A stretch of 64,000 nt of DNA, taken from the NCBI GenBank assembly GCA_963932145.1, contig OZ010571.1, forward strand, positions 156,447,478 through 156,511,477. Direction: 5' to 3'. Of this stretch, positions 10,845 to 22,249 are shown in pieces (the first letter of the stretch is position 1; every line of letters starts with the position of its first letter). Under the pieces are notes generated by a model. It was not told the DNA's origin. It searched no databases and saw only the letters and a list, made by a program, of their open reading frames with translations. This DNA is from Acanthosepion lycidas. Its lineage: Eukaryota > Mollusca > Cephalopoda > Sepiida > Sepiidae. The position numbers and the translations under genes were made by a program.

Positions 10845-11305
10845 ATATTGTAGGGGTACACGTTTTCGAGTAGACATCTTTGTTTTGGTCGGGGTTTACA
10901 TCTAAATTATTGTCTATGGGGTTGTGGACCGAGACATGTTACTGAAAAGATTGTGCCATCCGATATAAATCGTACTTATTTTCCTTTCTTTTCTTTTTTT
11001 TTTTTTGCACCTGATCAACACCCACTACCTTAACCAATTGTTTACTTACACAAAGCTTAAACTTGTTTTCTCTGATGGGAAATACAGGGCCGAATCCTAT
11101 CGACAGACACATTTTCTTTTGTAAGACTTTCTGATATCGCAGCCGATTGACAGTGAAATACTTGGACTTAACAAATATAATATTTAGCGTAATAAGAAGA
11201 TAATATATACAGAAGAGTGTGCATTTTATGCGCGTAGTCTCTCATCCAAAATCATTTGAATCAGAATTTTTTAGGCATCTTGTGATTTCAGAATGATTTT
11301 AACGG

Positions 11306-11307
<2 letters not shown>

Positions 11308-11377
<70 letters not shown>

Positions 11378-11412
11378 AGAGAGAGAGAGTCTGGGAAACA
11401 CACACACACACG
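11308..11412. repeat. (AT)n with (GA)n and (CA)n runs
   Basis: AT for about 66 bp, then short GA and CA runs. Confidence 0.95.
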
Positions 11413-12179
11413 TATATTTTTTTAGTGAAATTGCAGTAGATTTCAACAGCGAAATTAAATAAGAGCATTTTTTTTTTTACTGATGGGGAAATCTGATCTA
11501 GGGCAGAAGTTGTACCCATTGAATCTGGGTCATCAGAGAACAATGGAAATAGTCGAATAAAAATTGAAATAGAGCTGAGAAATCTAGAAGGAACTTTGGA
11601 ATTCACATGATTTTGGTAGAAGCAGCCAGAACCCCGTGATAATAGTGTGGGAAGTAGTAGGGCCGAGGGTCAGTTATAATCAGCCGCATTTATCTATATA
11701 AATGCGTAGTTATGCTGAAAAAGCCAGACGGGAGAAAATTCTTGAAGAGAGAAGAGAAAATTGGCCCGGGTGATCATTAGGCGGATGAACGCCACTATAA
11801 CTTTAAACCTTGCACAGAAATCTTTATCCCTGCATCGCAAGAGTCATATATCGTTCTGAGACGATTTAACAAGATAGTCACATACTAGAATCCAGTGTAT
11901 GAGGTTTTTTTAAAACTTTTTTCTTCTTTTCTGCTATATAAAAGACATTAACAATTCAACCATTGAATCGATGTTTGTCCGTCTTTCTGCAGATATTATT
12001 ATTATTATTAGCGCAGACACCCTAGTCGACCGTCAATGAATGGACATCGCTTCTGCTTTCTGGATCAAACAAATCACAACGTGGGCAGGAAGCAGGATTA
12101 AACCAGCGAACCGGTCGAATAATCTACAGATGCTCAGGGGACCTATGGCCACTCCCTTAAGTTTGGTTAGGACTGAGTA

Positions 12180-12212
12180 GACACCTCAACTCCGCCGGAG
12201 GTTGAGGGACCG
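12180..12212. repeat. GC-rich inverted repeat
   Basis: CTCAACTCCG followed directly by CCGGAGGTTGAG forms a tight hairpin. It sits in a GC-richer island (12000-12240) that I cannot assign. Confidence 0.5.
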
Positions 12213-12351
12213 GGCCGATAGTGTTAGATATAATATAAAAGATTCCAATGTAATAAATTATAATCATGGAATATTAGTGTTTGAGCCTTTTATATTATAT
12301 TCTTACTCTGTGCTGGACATTGAGTTCTACCTGGATTCTATCCTCTTGGAA

Positions 12352-12355
<4 letters not shown>

Positions 12356-12415
<60 letters not shown>

Positions 12416-12427
12416 TGACCACTAATA

Positions 12428-12517
<90 letters not shown>

Positions 12518-12528
12518 ATATATATATA
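12356..12528. repeat. (TA)n-(TC)n-(TA)n compound microsatellite
   Basis: TA at 12356-12411, then TC at 12430-12463, then TA to 12528. Confidence 0.96.
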
Positions 12529-13435
12529 GTCTCCCTTGAAAGCAAAGTCCAATAGAAGGATAGAAGGAAACTATTCTGTTTTAACGCATGTGAAAGTGAT
12601 AATAAAAGTGTAAGGCAGAGAATCACCTAAAAAGAAAAACAAATCTCAATTCTTTAAAAGCATATTTTACATTATTCCTAAAAGTTACTCTCCGTATTTT
12701 AAATTAATTTCACCCTAGATTGCTTTTCTGAATTGTGGAATCTGGTTTTCAAGTTAATTTCTTTAAAACATAAATTAAATTCAAACTGAAACAATAAATA
12801 AAATCGAAACGACCATAGATGTCACTCAGGCAAATCTTTTCATTATCATCGCTAGATTTGTGTGCGTCATCGTTAGAGTGTGACACTGGACACTTCAGTT
12901 GATTGAATGCGTTAATGAATGCCTAAAAATGGACGCCGACTGTCAGATCTGGTTTCCAGATCACCAGCTTCGGGAAACAGAATTTGATTCCTTGGATATC
13001 GAATCAGCGGTCGCTTAGGCCTGTCAGGAATAGATGAGACGTACAGAAAAAATTACAGCTTACATTACACCTCTAGGCATTAATTAATAACACATATTTG
13101 GATTTAAATAAGAGCATACGTGTCATTATCTCGCTGTGTTCTAAGCTGACATAGTAAAAAAAATTGCTAACTAATAACGTTCAATTGCTTTTACCGAAAT
13201 AACGGCGGCTATGCAACATAGCATGAAATCTAGCATGTGCTCGGATCGTGGAGACAGCCAGGAGCATCGCCAGGACTGTCAATAACTGTTTTGTATTTAT
13301 TGGATATAGACGTAGGGGATTTTTTGGTGGTTCTGAAACGTGTCTGATATATTTTCAATGGTGTTTAAATCTAGCGAACATGTTGACTAACAACTAATAA
13401 GATGAATGTTCCTGTACGTCGTTTCTTATCTTTTT

Positions 13436-13935
13436 TAAGCATTTCACTCCAAGCAAGGCAGGAGTGCGACAAGCACGCAAGGGGTTACGGAGAGTGAGAG
13501 CAAGAGTAAAGAAGGGTATTTGAGGAAAGGATAAAGAGAAAGACGAGGGTCAAGATCAAGCAATCAGGAGATGTCGATTGACATTACATTTAAATATTTG
13601 AAGATTATAGCTATCAGGGAAGCAAGTAAGGGTAAGGAGTTCGACTGTCGTTAAGTGCGAGATAAGAAGTAGCGGAGTAGAAGAGATGGTTACATTTAAC
13701 CGTTTCGACAGAGAATGGGTGGGACCGAAAATCCAACCTAGTAGCGCGCTTAAATTCTTGCAATTTGGGAACCAGTGAAAGTAGCTCGTCAGAGCAATTG
13801 CCATGAAAATATTTGTAGAAAAGACAGGGGAAAGCCACAGCACGTCGGTGAGAGAGTGTCTGTAGACGAGATGCCAGATCAGGACCTATCACATTGCATA
13901 TCCGTCTCTGAATTTTGTTGAGGACCTCGAAATGA
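13436..13935 (-). pseudogene. LINE (CR1/Jockey-like) reverse transcriptase C-terminus and 3' end
   Basis: The reverse strand encodes the end of a non-LTR retrotransposon ORF2: LNKIQRRICNVIGPDLAS, then LQTLSHRRAVAF, FYKYFHGNCSDELLSLVP and, after a frameshift, NLQIFKCNVNRHLL near the end. The 3' UTR (CAAGCAAGGCAGGAG and AAGGGGTTAC on the + strand) recurs at 47525, 56865 and 46950. It is 5'-truncated near 13935, as usual for LINEs. There is no catalytic RT core (YxDD), so it is inert. Confidence 0.85.
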
Positions 13936-14764
13936 ACAGCGGGTTTGCAAATCCTCACTAACCTGAAGGCTGGGAAACATAAAAACGGTACAAAATGTCT
14001 ACAAAGATTAAATGATGTCACGTCTGTCAAGGCCGATGCCAATTTCTGTTATTGGTTATGGCAAAGGGCAAGAGAACACAGCCCAAATCATTACAGTGCC
14101 AGCATCAACACTCTGGTGATCAACTGTTTAGGTACGCAAAATTATCACTTGGAATTGTTTTTGCCGTTTCTCTCTCCTGTTGTTCTACAATTTTATTGAA
14201 AGCATGCCTCGCAAGCCCACTATTTGGTGAGGGCGGAGGGTTGGCCGTTGATTCCCAAAAAATTTAAATAAAAAAAAAAAAAAATTAAAAAAATTAAAAA
14301 AAATAAAGAATTGAAAAATTAGAAAAATGTAAATGAGTTTTCGGTAGAGCGAAATTATATTCACACAGGGCACAGCTCGTAAATCATGTCTTCTCAGTAT
14401 GTCTTCTCATCGACTGTTGAATGACAAAAACCTAAAACAATGGCCAACACATGAATAAAGAGCGTCGTCTTTTTAAGGTCAAGAGAATAGTTTAATCAAA
14501 CACAATTAGATCCTGTCCGAAAACTATGAATGTCTCAGCTACAGTTACAGAATACACTTTAACATATTCCGGCACACATATGCCCCTAGGAATCATCAAG
14601 TTTTATAAGATGTGATGGTCATATCATCCAGTTTACTGGTTTCTTAAGCGGCAATTCATTTAAAAGAACATTTCTTTCTTTCTTTCTTTTTCTATGAACT
14701 CTGACCCTTTTGTGTTTTCCCCCCACATATTTTGATCATTTTTTTTCATTCAAAGCCACAATAA

Positions 14765-14767
<3 letters not shown>

Positions 14768-14855
<88 letters not shown>

Positions 14856-14856
14856 G
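14768..14856. repeat. (AT)n microsatellite
   Basis: About 80 bp of alternating AT. A 5'-truncated SINE head follows at 14905. Confidence 0.97.
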
Positions 14857-14904
14857 AATTTACGCTGTATGGATAGTGGGAGTTGAAATTGAAATTCATA
14901 AATA

Positions 14905-15013
14905 TATTTCCCTCGGAAAGTTCTCCACTGCCTTAACCGGAATTGAACTCAGACACTTTCGGTCCTGTCACTGAAACTAACCAACGCCTTTATCCCTTGA
15001 GGACACCTGTATA
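14905..15013 (-). repeat. SINE family A, tRNA-like head fragment
   Basis: The reverse strand reads TCAAGGGATAAAGGCGTTGG, then GTGACAGGACC, GAGTTCAATTCCGG (B box) and AAGGCAGTGGAGAACTTTC. This is the head of the SINE seen in full at 45606-45925 and 28615-28945. Confidence 0.75.
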
Positions 15014-15068
15014 TGAATTTCTGGGTATTATAAACCTAATGTCTTCAGCAACCATTTTTAACAGTGTT

Positions 15069-15245
15069 CATATTGCAATTTTTTTTTTTGCTCTTATAAT
15101 AAACATGTTTTTACCAGAGCTCATATTGCAATTTTGTTTTTTTGCTCTTATAATAAACATGTTTTTACCAGAGCTCATATTGCAATTTTGTTTTTTTGCT
15201 CTTATAATAAACATGTTTTTACCAGAACTCATATTGCAATTTTTT
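15069..15245 (+). repeat. 53-54-bp tandem repeat, 3.3 copies
   Basis: The unit starts CATATTGCAATTTT and contains GCTCTTATAATAAACATG and TTTTTACCAGAGCT. Copies begin at 15069, 15122, 15176 and 15230 (partial). Copies are nearly identical, which implies recent duplication. The open frames through it only reflect this repeat. Confidence 0.92.
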
Positions 15246-15499
15246 TTGCAACTATGTATTTTCTCTAATAACCCCTTCACATAAGGCAGGCAGACTGTTT
15301 TCTGAGTGTTGTTGTCCTCCTCTTTTACCCGCCTATCCCAGTTTTTTTGTGGGGCTGCTGCCATGTAACCAGGGTAGTTGTAGGGTACTACTTACACTGA
15401 CCAATTCTTTATTTAATGTCTCTGTTTCGCCACTCTATGACTTTTGCTAGGTGTTGTAAGCAGCATAACAGAATATGATAGTATAATAATAGCATAATG

Positions 15500-15990
15500 T
15501 AACAGAGCATGGGTTCAAGATATATCCGTGTACCGTAAACCGACATTCACCGGACTGTACCACAATTTCAACTCCCACTATCCATACAGTGTAAAGAAAG
15601 GGATCGTCCGCAGCGGAAAATACAAAGGTCCATATAACATCAGAACAAGCTTCAAAAGCTTGGCGACAATATCTCTCCCGGGTAAGACCCCCCATAGAGG
15701 GGAACATGACTAAAGGTAAGACTCAAGAACACCAGAAAGCTGTAACACGAGGGAAAGTGGAAAAATCAGGCGTGGCTGACCATATATGGAGAGAGAAGGA
15801 AGATCACCGCCCTCTGTGGGATCAGGTTAAGATCATAGACAAGGAACACCTTTGGAAAATTCGTAAACTTAAGGAATCAGCACATTTGCTAGGCCACAAA
15901 AATATCCTGAGCCGACTAAGCATAGAAATGAATACAATATGGGAACCAGTAATAAGGATGGCCAGAGAAAAGCGATAATAACAAAAAAAA
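15500..15990 (+). pseudogene. Penelope-like element remnant (RT end fused to GIY-YIG end)
   Basis: Frame 15528-15713 carries YRKPTFTGLYHNFNSHYPYS and VKKGIVR, typical of the end of a Penelope-like reverse transcriptase. Frame 15706-15978 carries TQEHQKAV, EKSGVADHIW, LWDQVKIIDKE, WKIRKLKESAHLL and NTIWEPVI, typical of the C-terminal part of the element's GIY-YIG endonuclease. The segment with the GIY and YIG motifs is missing between them, so the copy cannot be an active nuclease. A frame change at about 15706 and a lost RT core confirm decay. Confidence 0.8.
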
Positions 15991-16171
15991 AGTTACAATG
16001 ATGTAGCACTGGTAAAAAGTCGACAAGAAGTCTGAAAAAACAAAAACTCTGATTTCAAAACGGGTTGGATATACCACTTTTATACTGGGACGGGTTATTG
16101 TGTTACTTGATAGATTCATATATAACACTATATAATTGGGCGAGTGTGTAGATGGTTATGGATCTGTATAT

Positions 16172-16175
<4 letters not shown>

Positions 16176-16210
<35 letters not shown>
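16176..16210. repeat. (AT)n microsatellite
   Basis: About 34 bp of alternating AT. Confidence 0.95.
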
Positions 16211-16214
<4 letters not shown>

Positions 16215-16362
16215 CGATATAGATATACTCATGTATATTGCTTATATTTTGTATTGATGTTAACCATGTGCATTATGTATTTATTATCTGTTTGCGCTTT
16301 TAGAAATCTGTTATTTCCACTGTGATGGTCATTAATGGAATATATATATATATTAAAAATGT

Positions 16363-16690
16363 CTGTGAGAGAGCGACTGCAGAAGAGATGCCAGATCAGG
16401 GCCAATTACATTGCATATCCGTCTTTGGATTTTATCAAGAACCCCGAGACAAACATAAGGGGCTCCAGACCATATATGGCAGCAATACCTTGAGCGAATG
16501 ATTGATTTGTAGATTTGAACGATCGACTCCGGCCAGAAAAATTTCCTGGCGCGGCACAGGGAGGTAACTTTCCTTGCGGCGGACGAAGCAATTGACTCAA
16601 TGTATTTGTTCCATATCAGGTCAGCAGTCAATGTGAGACCGAGCAGTCGCAAAGAGGTGCTCTCGAGAAGTTGAGCGTCAGACATTCTAT
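16363..16690 (-). pseudogene. LINE (CR1/Jockey-like) reverse transcriptase fragment
   Basis: The reverse strand encodes LRLLGLTLTADLIWNKYIES, then SAARKVTSLCRARKFF, ESIVQIYKSIIRSRYCCHIW and KIQRRICNVIGPDLAS, the thumb-to-C-terminal region of a non-LTR retrotransposon. It belongs to the same subfamily as 13436-13935 but is truncated at its 3' side at 16363, beside a short TA run. It is truncated at both ends and not functional. Confidence 0.87.
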
Positions 16691-16819
16691 ATACTTTATA
16701 ATATAATATGACTATTTTTTTTCTTTATATAAATAGATATTTTTATATATATTTTCTTTTGTATATCTTAATGTTTTTATTAATTATTTATGGAGAATCT
16801 CATGGAAAATTATATATTA

Positions 16820-17019
16820 GAAAACACACACAGACACACATATGCACACACATACATAGACACACACACACACACACACACTTATATATATGTGTGAAAA
16901 GTGTATAAATATATATATATATATATATATGTGTGTATAATTATTTATATATTATATGCGCGGTACTTATTAGAAAGCGCTTAATATCAGAGATAGAGCT
17001 AACATATATGGTTGGATAG

Positions 17020-17065
<46 letters not shown>
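16820..17065. repeat. CA/TA microsatellite cluster
   Basis: CA runs near 16829-16880, then TA at 16905-16930 and 17029-17065, separated by AT-rich sequence. Confidence 0.9.
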
Positions 17066-17070
<5 letters not shown>

Positions 17071-17608
17071 GTTTTTAATAGATCTTTTTTTACGTTTAAA
17101 TTGAAATCTTTAGGTAGGTTCTGAATAGTTTTTTAATATTTTTTGAATGTTCTTACCGAACCACTGTTTTTAATATAAATTATAAGTTGTTTTTTGGGGG
17201 TTTTTTTAAAGTTGAATACATATCTGACAGAATCTTAACCAAAGAAGGACAGTATTTCGATTTTACACAAAAGATCTTTTTTCAATTCTGATTTACCCTT
17301 TATTTTCCTTAAATTTATGTATTCTCAATTGTCATTTCGTTTAACGATTTATGTCCACAATCCGGATGTCAGTTAATACAACTGAGACGACACACTATTT
17401 CCTTTCCCTCCTTCCTACACGATAATAAATTTACATCTTTCTTTCTCCCACTCTCTGAATATGAAAGCACTATTCTTAATTTTTAATCCTGGGGTGGATT
17501 TTTCCATTTACATTTGGTTTACAGGTCTGAATACTTGGAGCCGTTTTTTCTCGACTTCAATGAAATAAATATCACCTATGATTTTTTGAAGTGTTTGTTT
17601 GTCATTAT

Positions 17609-17609
<1 letters not shown>

Positions 17610-17677
<68 letters not shown>
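17610..17677. repeat. (AC)n(AT)n microsatellite
   Basis: About 11 AC units pass into about 22 AT units. Confidence 0.96.
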
Positions 17678-17678
<1 letters not shown>

Positions 17679-17679
17679 C

Positions 17680-18630
17680 GATAGAATGTCATGAGTTTGG
17701 TTTTCGATGTACTGAATGTAACCAGCCAGTTTTCCCTCTACAGAGCTGTTAGAGTTAGCTCAGAGGAGAGAACAGCTGCCAATCTTTATTCATCTAGAGC
17801 TTTGGGGGTGCCTCCATGTACCGTTGTACCATCAGCCAAGTTAGGAAATAAATATGAATGAACCTTTTCACTAACATTCCTTTGATACAATTAAATACCA
17901 ATGTTGACATATTCGGAGGCTTTCTTAAAAAATGGGTTTCATTCTAAACAGAATCACTGAATTGTCTTTACACAACCCTTAGTTCATTCACATATTGAAA
18001 TTATGTTTGTAATGTTTAAATTTCCGCGTATAAGATGAGTATGTCTTCAAAGATTTTCCTATGATCTAGAAAACATCTTGCAATGTTTGCTTGTCTATTA
18101 GCAGGACTGGGCAGCGTGACTAGAAAATAAATGTACTATCCGTTTGAAATCATTATTTACCGATTGAAATTATCTTTACGCTGAAATTCAAGTTGCTTGT
18201 TTAAGAATCAGGAACATCTTATTCAGAGTGTCACTATTTACTGCATCACCGCTCCTCTATAAAATGCAATATCTATTTGGAGAACACCGATAAAAAAATA
18301 AGATCTGGAGAAAGAGAAGAAGAAAACCGCTTCAATAGCAATGAGGTTCTTTTTTGAACTCTAAAAGTTTCTTTTGCACTCTCTCCAATAAAGTTTTATA
18401 AAACAAGATATAAATCAGATAAAAAGGACAGCAATAAAGAAAAGAGTTATTTGCCCTTATCTTTTCTCAGTGGCCGGCAATCCATCATGGCGAAAGCAAC
18501 TATTACATTATTAGCGCTTCGATGCACGCCGTTGCCAGCTTTGAAGAACTCTTCGTGAAGGCACGTGTCACGTTATGAACGGCGAAAAGAAAAACAAAAA
18601 CTACATTTGCGTCTGTATAGATCTGTCTGT
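17680..18630. other. No recognised feature
   Basis: Ordinary AT-rich sequence. No coding block, tRNA-like box or strong repeat seen. Confidence 0.45.
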
Positions 18631-18631
18631 G

Positions 18632-18633
<2 letters not shown>

Positions 18634-18697
<64 letters not shown>

Positions 18698-18702
18698 TGT
18701 GT
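18634..18702. repeat. (CT)n(GT)n microsatellite
   Basis: About 23 CT units then 11 GT units. CT-rich sequence also recurs at 18950-19090. Confidence 0.96.
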
Positions 18703-19134
18703 AAATATTTACGAAGTTCATTTTAGTCAAACAAAATCTTTGGACTCCTAGAAATCACTCCACTATCGATAGCCTGGAAGATTGGCTTCATACCTCTACT
18801 GTAGGCAACCTAAATGGAGTTTTGTGTAAATATTTACTAAACTTATCTTAATTTGACACACGAGGCTATAGCTGTAAAGCATTCAGTCCTGATCTAGCGC
18901 ACATTACCAGTCACAACCTCTCTAACAACTTATTTATTCACTCTTCCCCTCTCTCTCTCTTCCTCTCCCCCTCTCTTTCTCTTCCCCACTCAGAGAGGAT
19001 TTCTCTGTCGTTCTCTTTCTCTCTTTCTTTTTCTATTTCTTCCCACTCTATTTCGCTATCGCTTTCATTCTCTCTCTCTCTCTCACTGATGAATATGTCT
19101 CTCTATAGCATCCTATCTTTTCTTGCGACAAGAC

Positions 19135-19850
19135 CCTGCCAGTAACTTTTCATCTCACCAGATCAATGGCTGCACTCTAAAAGAGGCTCTTTGCTTCGAT
19201 CGTTTGTTGGGAAACAACTTCACTTCAAACAACGAGGAACTTGCCATTACTAAAGATGCTCAAAAAATAGTCAGTTCTTTCTACCCGCTCCCCGACCTCC
19301 ACTAAAACGCCTGCTGCCATGTTCTATCGTAACAAGTGTCAGGTTAGACCGAATACGGAATATTCCCGCGACATTTCGGCTGGAGTACCCAACCGTCTCT
19401 TTCCAGCTCCGATCAAGTCTAAAAGTGTCTTTGCGGACTTGTAGGGGATTAATTATTTTCAACCCCACAACCACTTTCCAACAGATACAACATCGCAAGC
19501 TTCTCCTTACTATATTACTATTTTCCTGGGAAATGTTTTCACTGGGTACATTTCTTAGTCACATCAGTTCACAGCTAAGATCCGCTACACCCACATGTAC
19601 ACAGGAGAGAACTATGCTCAATCATCCATATTCTATTAATTCTAAGAAGACAGTCCCTTTCTGACAGCTTACTTCCCCAACCACAACAAACCTAAACTCA
19701 ACAAGTCCAGAGTCAATTGTTATCTATCCTACATATCCTCTAAATCTATAATTCTTAGGTATATAAAACAAATCCCATTCTGTAATCCTCTACCTTTAGT
19801 GGCTCTTGAGCCTTGTATTGTATGCTTTATAATCCCTCTTTCTCTTTGTG
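19135..19850 (+). pseudogene. LINE reverse transcriptase fragment, second subfamily
   Basis: Frame 19123-19305 reads INGCTLKEALCFDRLLG and then NEELAITKDAQKIVSSFY, recognisably the block that follows the RT core in Jockey/CR1-like elements (compare DRLLCLKLTPDLKWNSYIR at 42.35 kb). Further on, NKSRVNCYLSYISS and PLPLVALEPCIVCF match the C-terminus of the same subfamily. Frameshifts lie throughout. Truncated and dead. Confidence 0.72.
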
Positions 19851-19934
19851 ATACTTGATCCTTCATCCATGTTAACAAACTTGACAAAACATTTATGTCG
19901 GAACTTTTAATATGAGAATTTATCATTATTATAT

Positions 19935-20285
19935 ACTTTATTACTCAGACTAGTATGCACAGATTGCTGTGTTTACAACGTTTCGGTCGTTATAATCTCC
20001 GACCTTCTTTAGTTAACTGCCGTCGGACTCTGTCCCCTTCTCTGAATTTGGAACCAAATCCTTTATTCAATCTACAGCGTGAGGTGGTTCTCATTCCGCA
20101 TGGAAAGCGGAATGAGAACTTATATCGGTTAGGGGAGATAACTCAGTTTAAACTCATCACTCGAATTCACCTGTGTATCGCTTGTCCTTTTCTCCCACTG
20201 AATCAGACGATGAGACTTACCATCACTACCCAACCCGGCTATTGAACCTACAACTGCCAGGGAATCAGTTATGTTGAAATCTTCC
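19935..20285 (-). repeat. Second SINE family with the shared GAAACGTTG core
   Basis: On the reverse strand a B-box-like GTAGGTTCAATAGCC near 20250 is followed by a body containing a perfect 13-bp hairpin (20087-20119) and then CTAAAGAAGGTCGG...CGACCGAAACGTTG. That last core resembles SINE family A but with GGTC/GACC replacing GGCC/GGCC. It abuts RTE coding at about 20298, so it may have inserted into that element. Confidence 0.6.
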
Positions 20286-20297
20286 TCGAAAGAGTCC

Positions 20298-20431
20298 ATT
20301 ACTATACGCCTTCCGTTTGTTATTACACTGCCTAGATAATTGAATTTCAGACATTTACTTAATTTTGATCTCCTGATGCGTAAATCTTGAGTTATCTTTT
20401 TATTCCCTACCATGAAGATGCTGATTGGCAA
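20298..20431 (-). pseudogene. RTE-type LINE reverse transcriptase fragment
   Basis: The reverse strand reads NKKITQDLRIRRSKLSKCLK then FNYLGSVITNGRR. The FxYLGSxIT block is typical of RTE-clade reverse transcriptases just after the palm domain. It stops abruptly where the SINE begins. Dead fragment. Confidence 0.75.
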
Positions 20432-20439
20432 CCCAATAC

Positions 20440-20590
20440 GAAGAAAAATGAGATTTCTCAGGGTGGATCAAGTCCAAGAGTCAACGGCCGCTGATGAAAG
20501 ATGGCGTCTCGATAAATTAGGAAGCGGCGAAAACAGTCCCCCACTCTCTCTCACCCAAGAAGAATCATGGCAGTTCGCAGCTCTACAGTA
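20440..20590 (+). other. Short open stretch of unknown origin
   Basis: The forward frame reads TAADERWRLDKLGSG, ENSPPLSLTQEESW and QFAAL before a stop at about 20590. It is GC-richer and more protein-like than its surroundings, but no family was recognised. It could be retroelement coding or an old exon. Confidence 0.25.
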
Positions 20591-20739
20591 AAGCACTATA
20601 AATAAAATTTTAAGTAGATATAAGTTTATCTTATCTGGCATAAGGCCACAGTTGTGGGACACCGACTAGTCATGTATGCATATATTTATCGGAATAGGGG
20701 TGCATATATATGTATTTGTATATGTATGTGTTTGCTTGT

Positions 20740-20742
<3 letters not shown>

Positions 20743-20782
<40 letters not shown>
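20743..20782. repeat. (AAAG)n(AG)n microsatellite
   Basis: About seven AAAG units followed by AG units. Confidence 0.92.
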
Positions 20783-20988
20783 AGAGAGTGAAAGAATGTA
20801 AGGAAAAAATTATACTGCATTGCAATGAAATTTAAATATTGTAGTTGACAGAACGGTAGGAAGTTGGAAGAGAATTCCACAAGCGAGAAGTACGGGAGAA
20901 GAAATTATTACCTTAGAAGTTTTGTTTACAACTATTATTTTCAACATTGAAATTATGAATTACTTGTCTCAAATCCTCCTTAATTTCT

Positions 20989-20992
<4 letters not shown>

Positions 20993-21020
<28 letters not shown>
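20993..21020. repeat. (AT)n microsatellite at foldback boundary
   Basis: About 28 bp of AT immediately before the 291-bp inverted repeat. Confidence 0.93.
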
Positions 21021-21027
<7 letters not shown>

Positions 21028-21311
21028 TATTTAAAATATTATTCCATCGCTACATAAGAGTTCTCATGTTTCAAAACAGGAGCAAAAAACTTCAATTCAA
21101 ATATAAAAATTACATTGAATTAAAGTCTTAAGCTCTGTTTCAGTTTCAAGTGAAATTTTTAGAATTTCAAAAATTTCGCTTGAAACTGAAACACAGCTTG
21201 ATACTTTAATTCAGTTTAATTTTCATAATTAAATTGAAGTTTTTAGCTCCTGTTTTGAAACATGAGAACTCTTATGTAGCGATGGAATCATATTTTTAAA
21301 AATAATTATAA
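21021..21311. mobile_element. 291-bp foldback element (palindromic MITE-like)
   Basis: The two halves are inverted copies, about 140 bases each at roughly 85-90% identity by eye, meeting near 21160-21170. Outer ends are TTATAATTATTT and its complement. Blocks such as CCATCGCTACATAAGAG and CTGTTTCAGTTTCAAG recur exactly in inverted form. There is no coding capacity. It is unlike the mariner MITEs in sequence; the superfamily is unknown. Confidence 0.85.
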
Positions 21312-21420
21312 ATTAGGCTCTACTTATGTATTGAGCAATGGTTTTTAAAAATAAAAACAAAAATATTAAAGAACTTCGGATTATTAACCTAACGTGTTCT
21401 TTCCTATTTTTCTATATATT

Positions 21421-21660
<240 letters not shown>

Positions 21661-21721
21661 GATTAGCACTTTTTGAAAGAAGACCAACTCCACAACAAAT
21701 GTCTTTCTTTTTTTTAACTTT

Positions 21722-21899
21722 CGGACTTACCGATCATGTGAGCGCAGATGACTTTTTAAGCCAGCCTTACTTTTACAAACTTTTGCGCAAATGTTGCACC
21801 TGAAATGGAGATCAACAGGCACCAACAGGATCGTAAATTTTCATGTGTTTTCTTAATCCAGAAGCTGACATACATACTTTATGGCAAAGTGTACCAGAA

Positions 21900-21905
<6 letters not shown>
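21722..21905 (-). pseudogene. C2H2 zinc-finger-like relic
   Basis: The reverse strand encodes CHKVCMSASGLRKHMKI and, after a frame change, FRCNICAKVCKSKAGLKSHL then RSHDR and a stop. The second stretch has the Cys-x2-Cys-x12-His-x3-His spacing of a C2H2 finger. Such fingers occur at the C-terminus of some retroelement proteins and in host zinc-finger genes; the repeat context favours a retroelement. Interrupted by CA/TA repeats upstream. Confidence 0.5.

Positions 21906-21950
<45 letters not shown>
21899..21950. repeat. (CA)n(TA)n microsatellite
   Basis: About 14 CA units followed by 12 TA units. Confidence 0.95.
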
Positions 21951-22149
21951 CACGAAAAAATGCAAAATGTTGATGCGACCAAGAGATTAACTGCGAAAAG
22001 ACCTGAAAAAGAAAAGAATTTTTTTAGGAAAGAAAAGAACTCCAAACTAAGAAAGAAGAAAAGAGCAAAAGTCAAAAACATAAATAGGCAGTAAATATTT
22101 GCTATGTAGGCATCAAAAAACATATCATAGTGTCAACATTCGACGAGAC

Positions 22150-22200
22150 ACAGCTGGAGTCGCTAGTTACGTTTCACGCTCTTTCGATCTTCAGGCAACT
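22150..22200 (-). repeat. Repeat fragment with CTGAAGA...GAAAC core
   Basis: The reverse strand reads CCTGAAGATCGAAAGAGCG then TGAAACGTAAC, a motif arranged like the core of SINE family A but with different sequence between. Probably the 3' part of another retroposon family. Confidence 0.4.
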
Positions 22201-22249
22201 TGAAATCTTCTTTTTTTAATTTTATCTACTCGTCATTCCTTAGGTGCTT

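Noticed and set aside
20470-20515. A CTGATGA hammerhead start near 20490
   Set aside because: The following stem is weak and the GAAA is replaced by GATAAA; not counted with the SINE cores.
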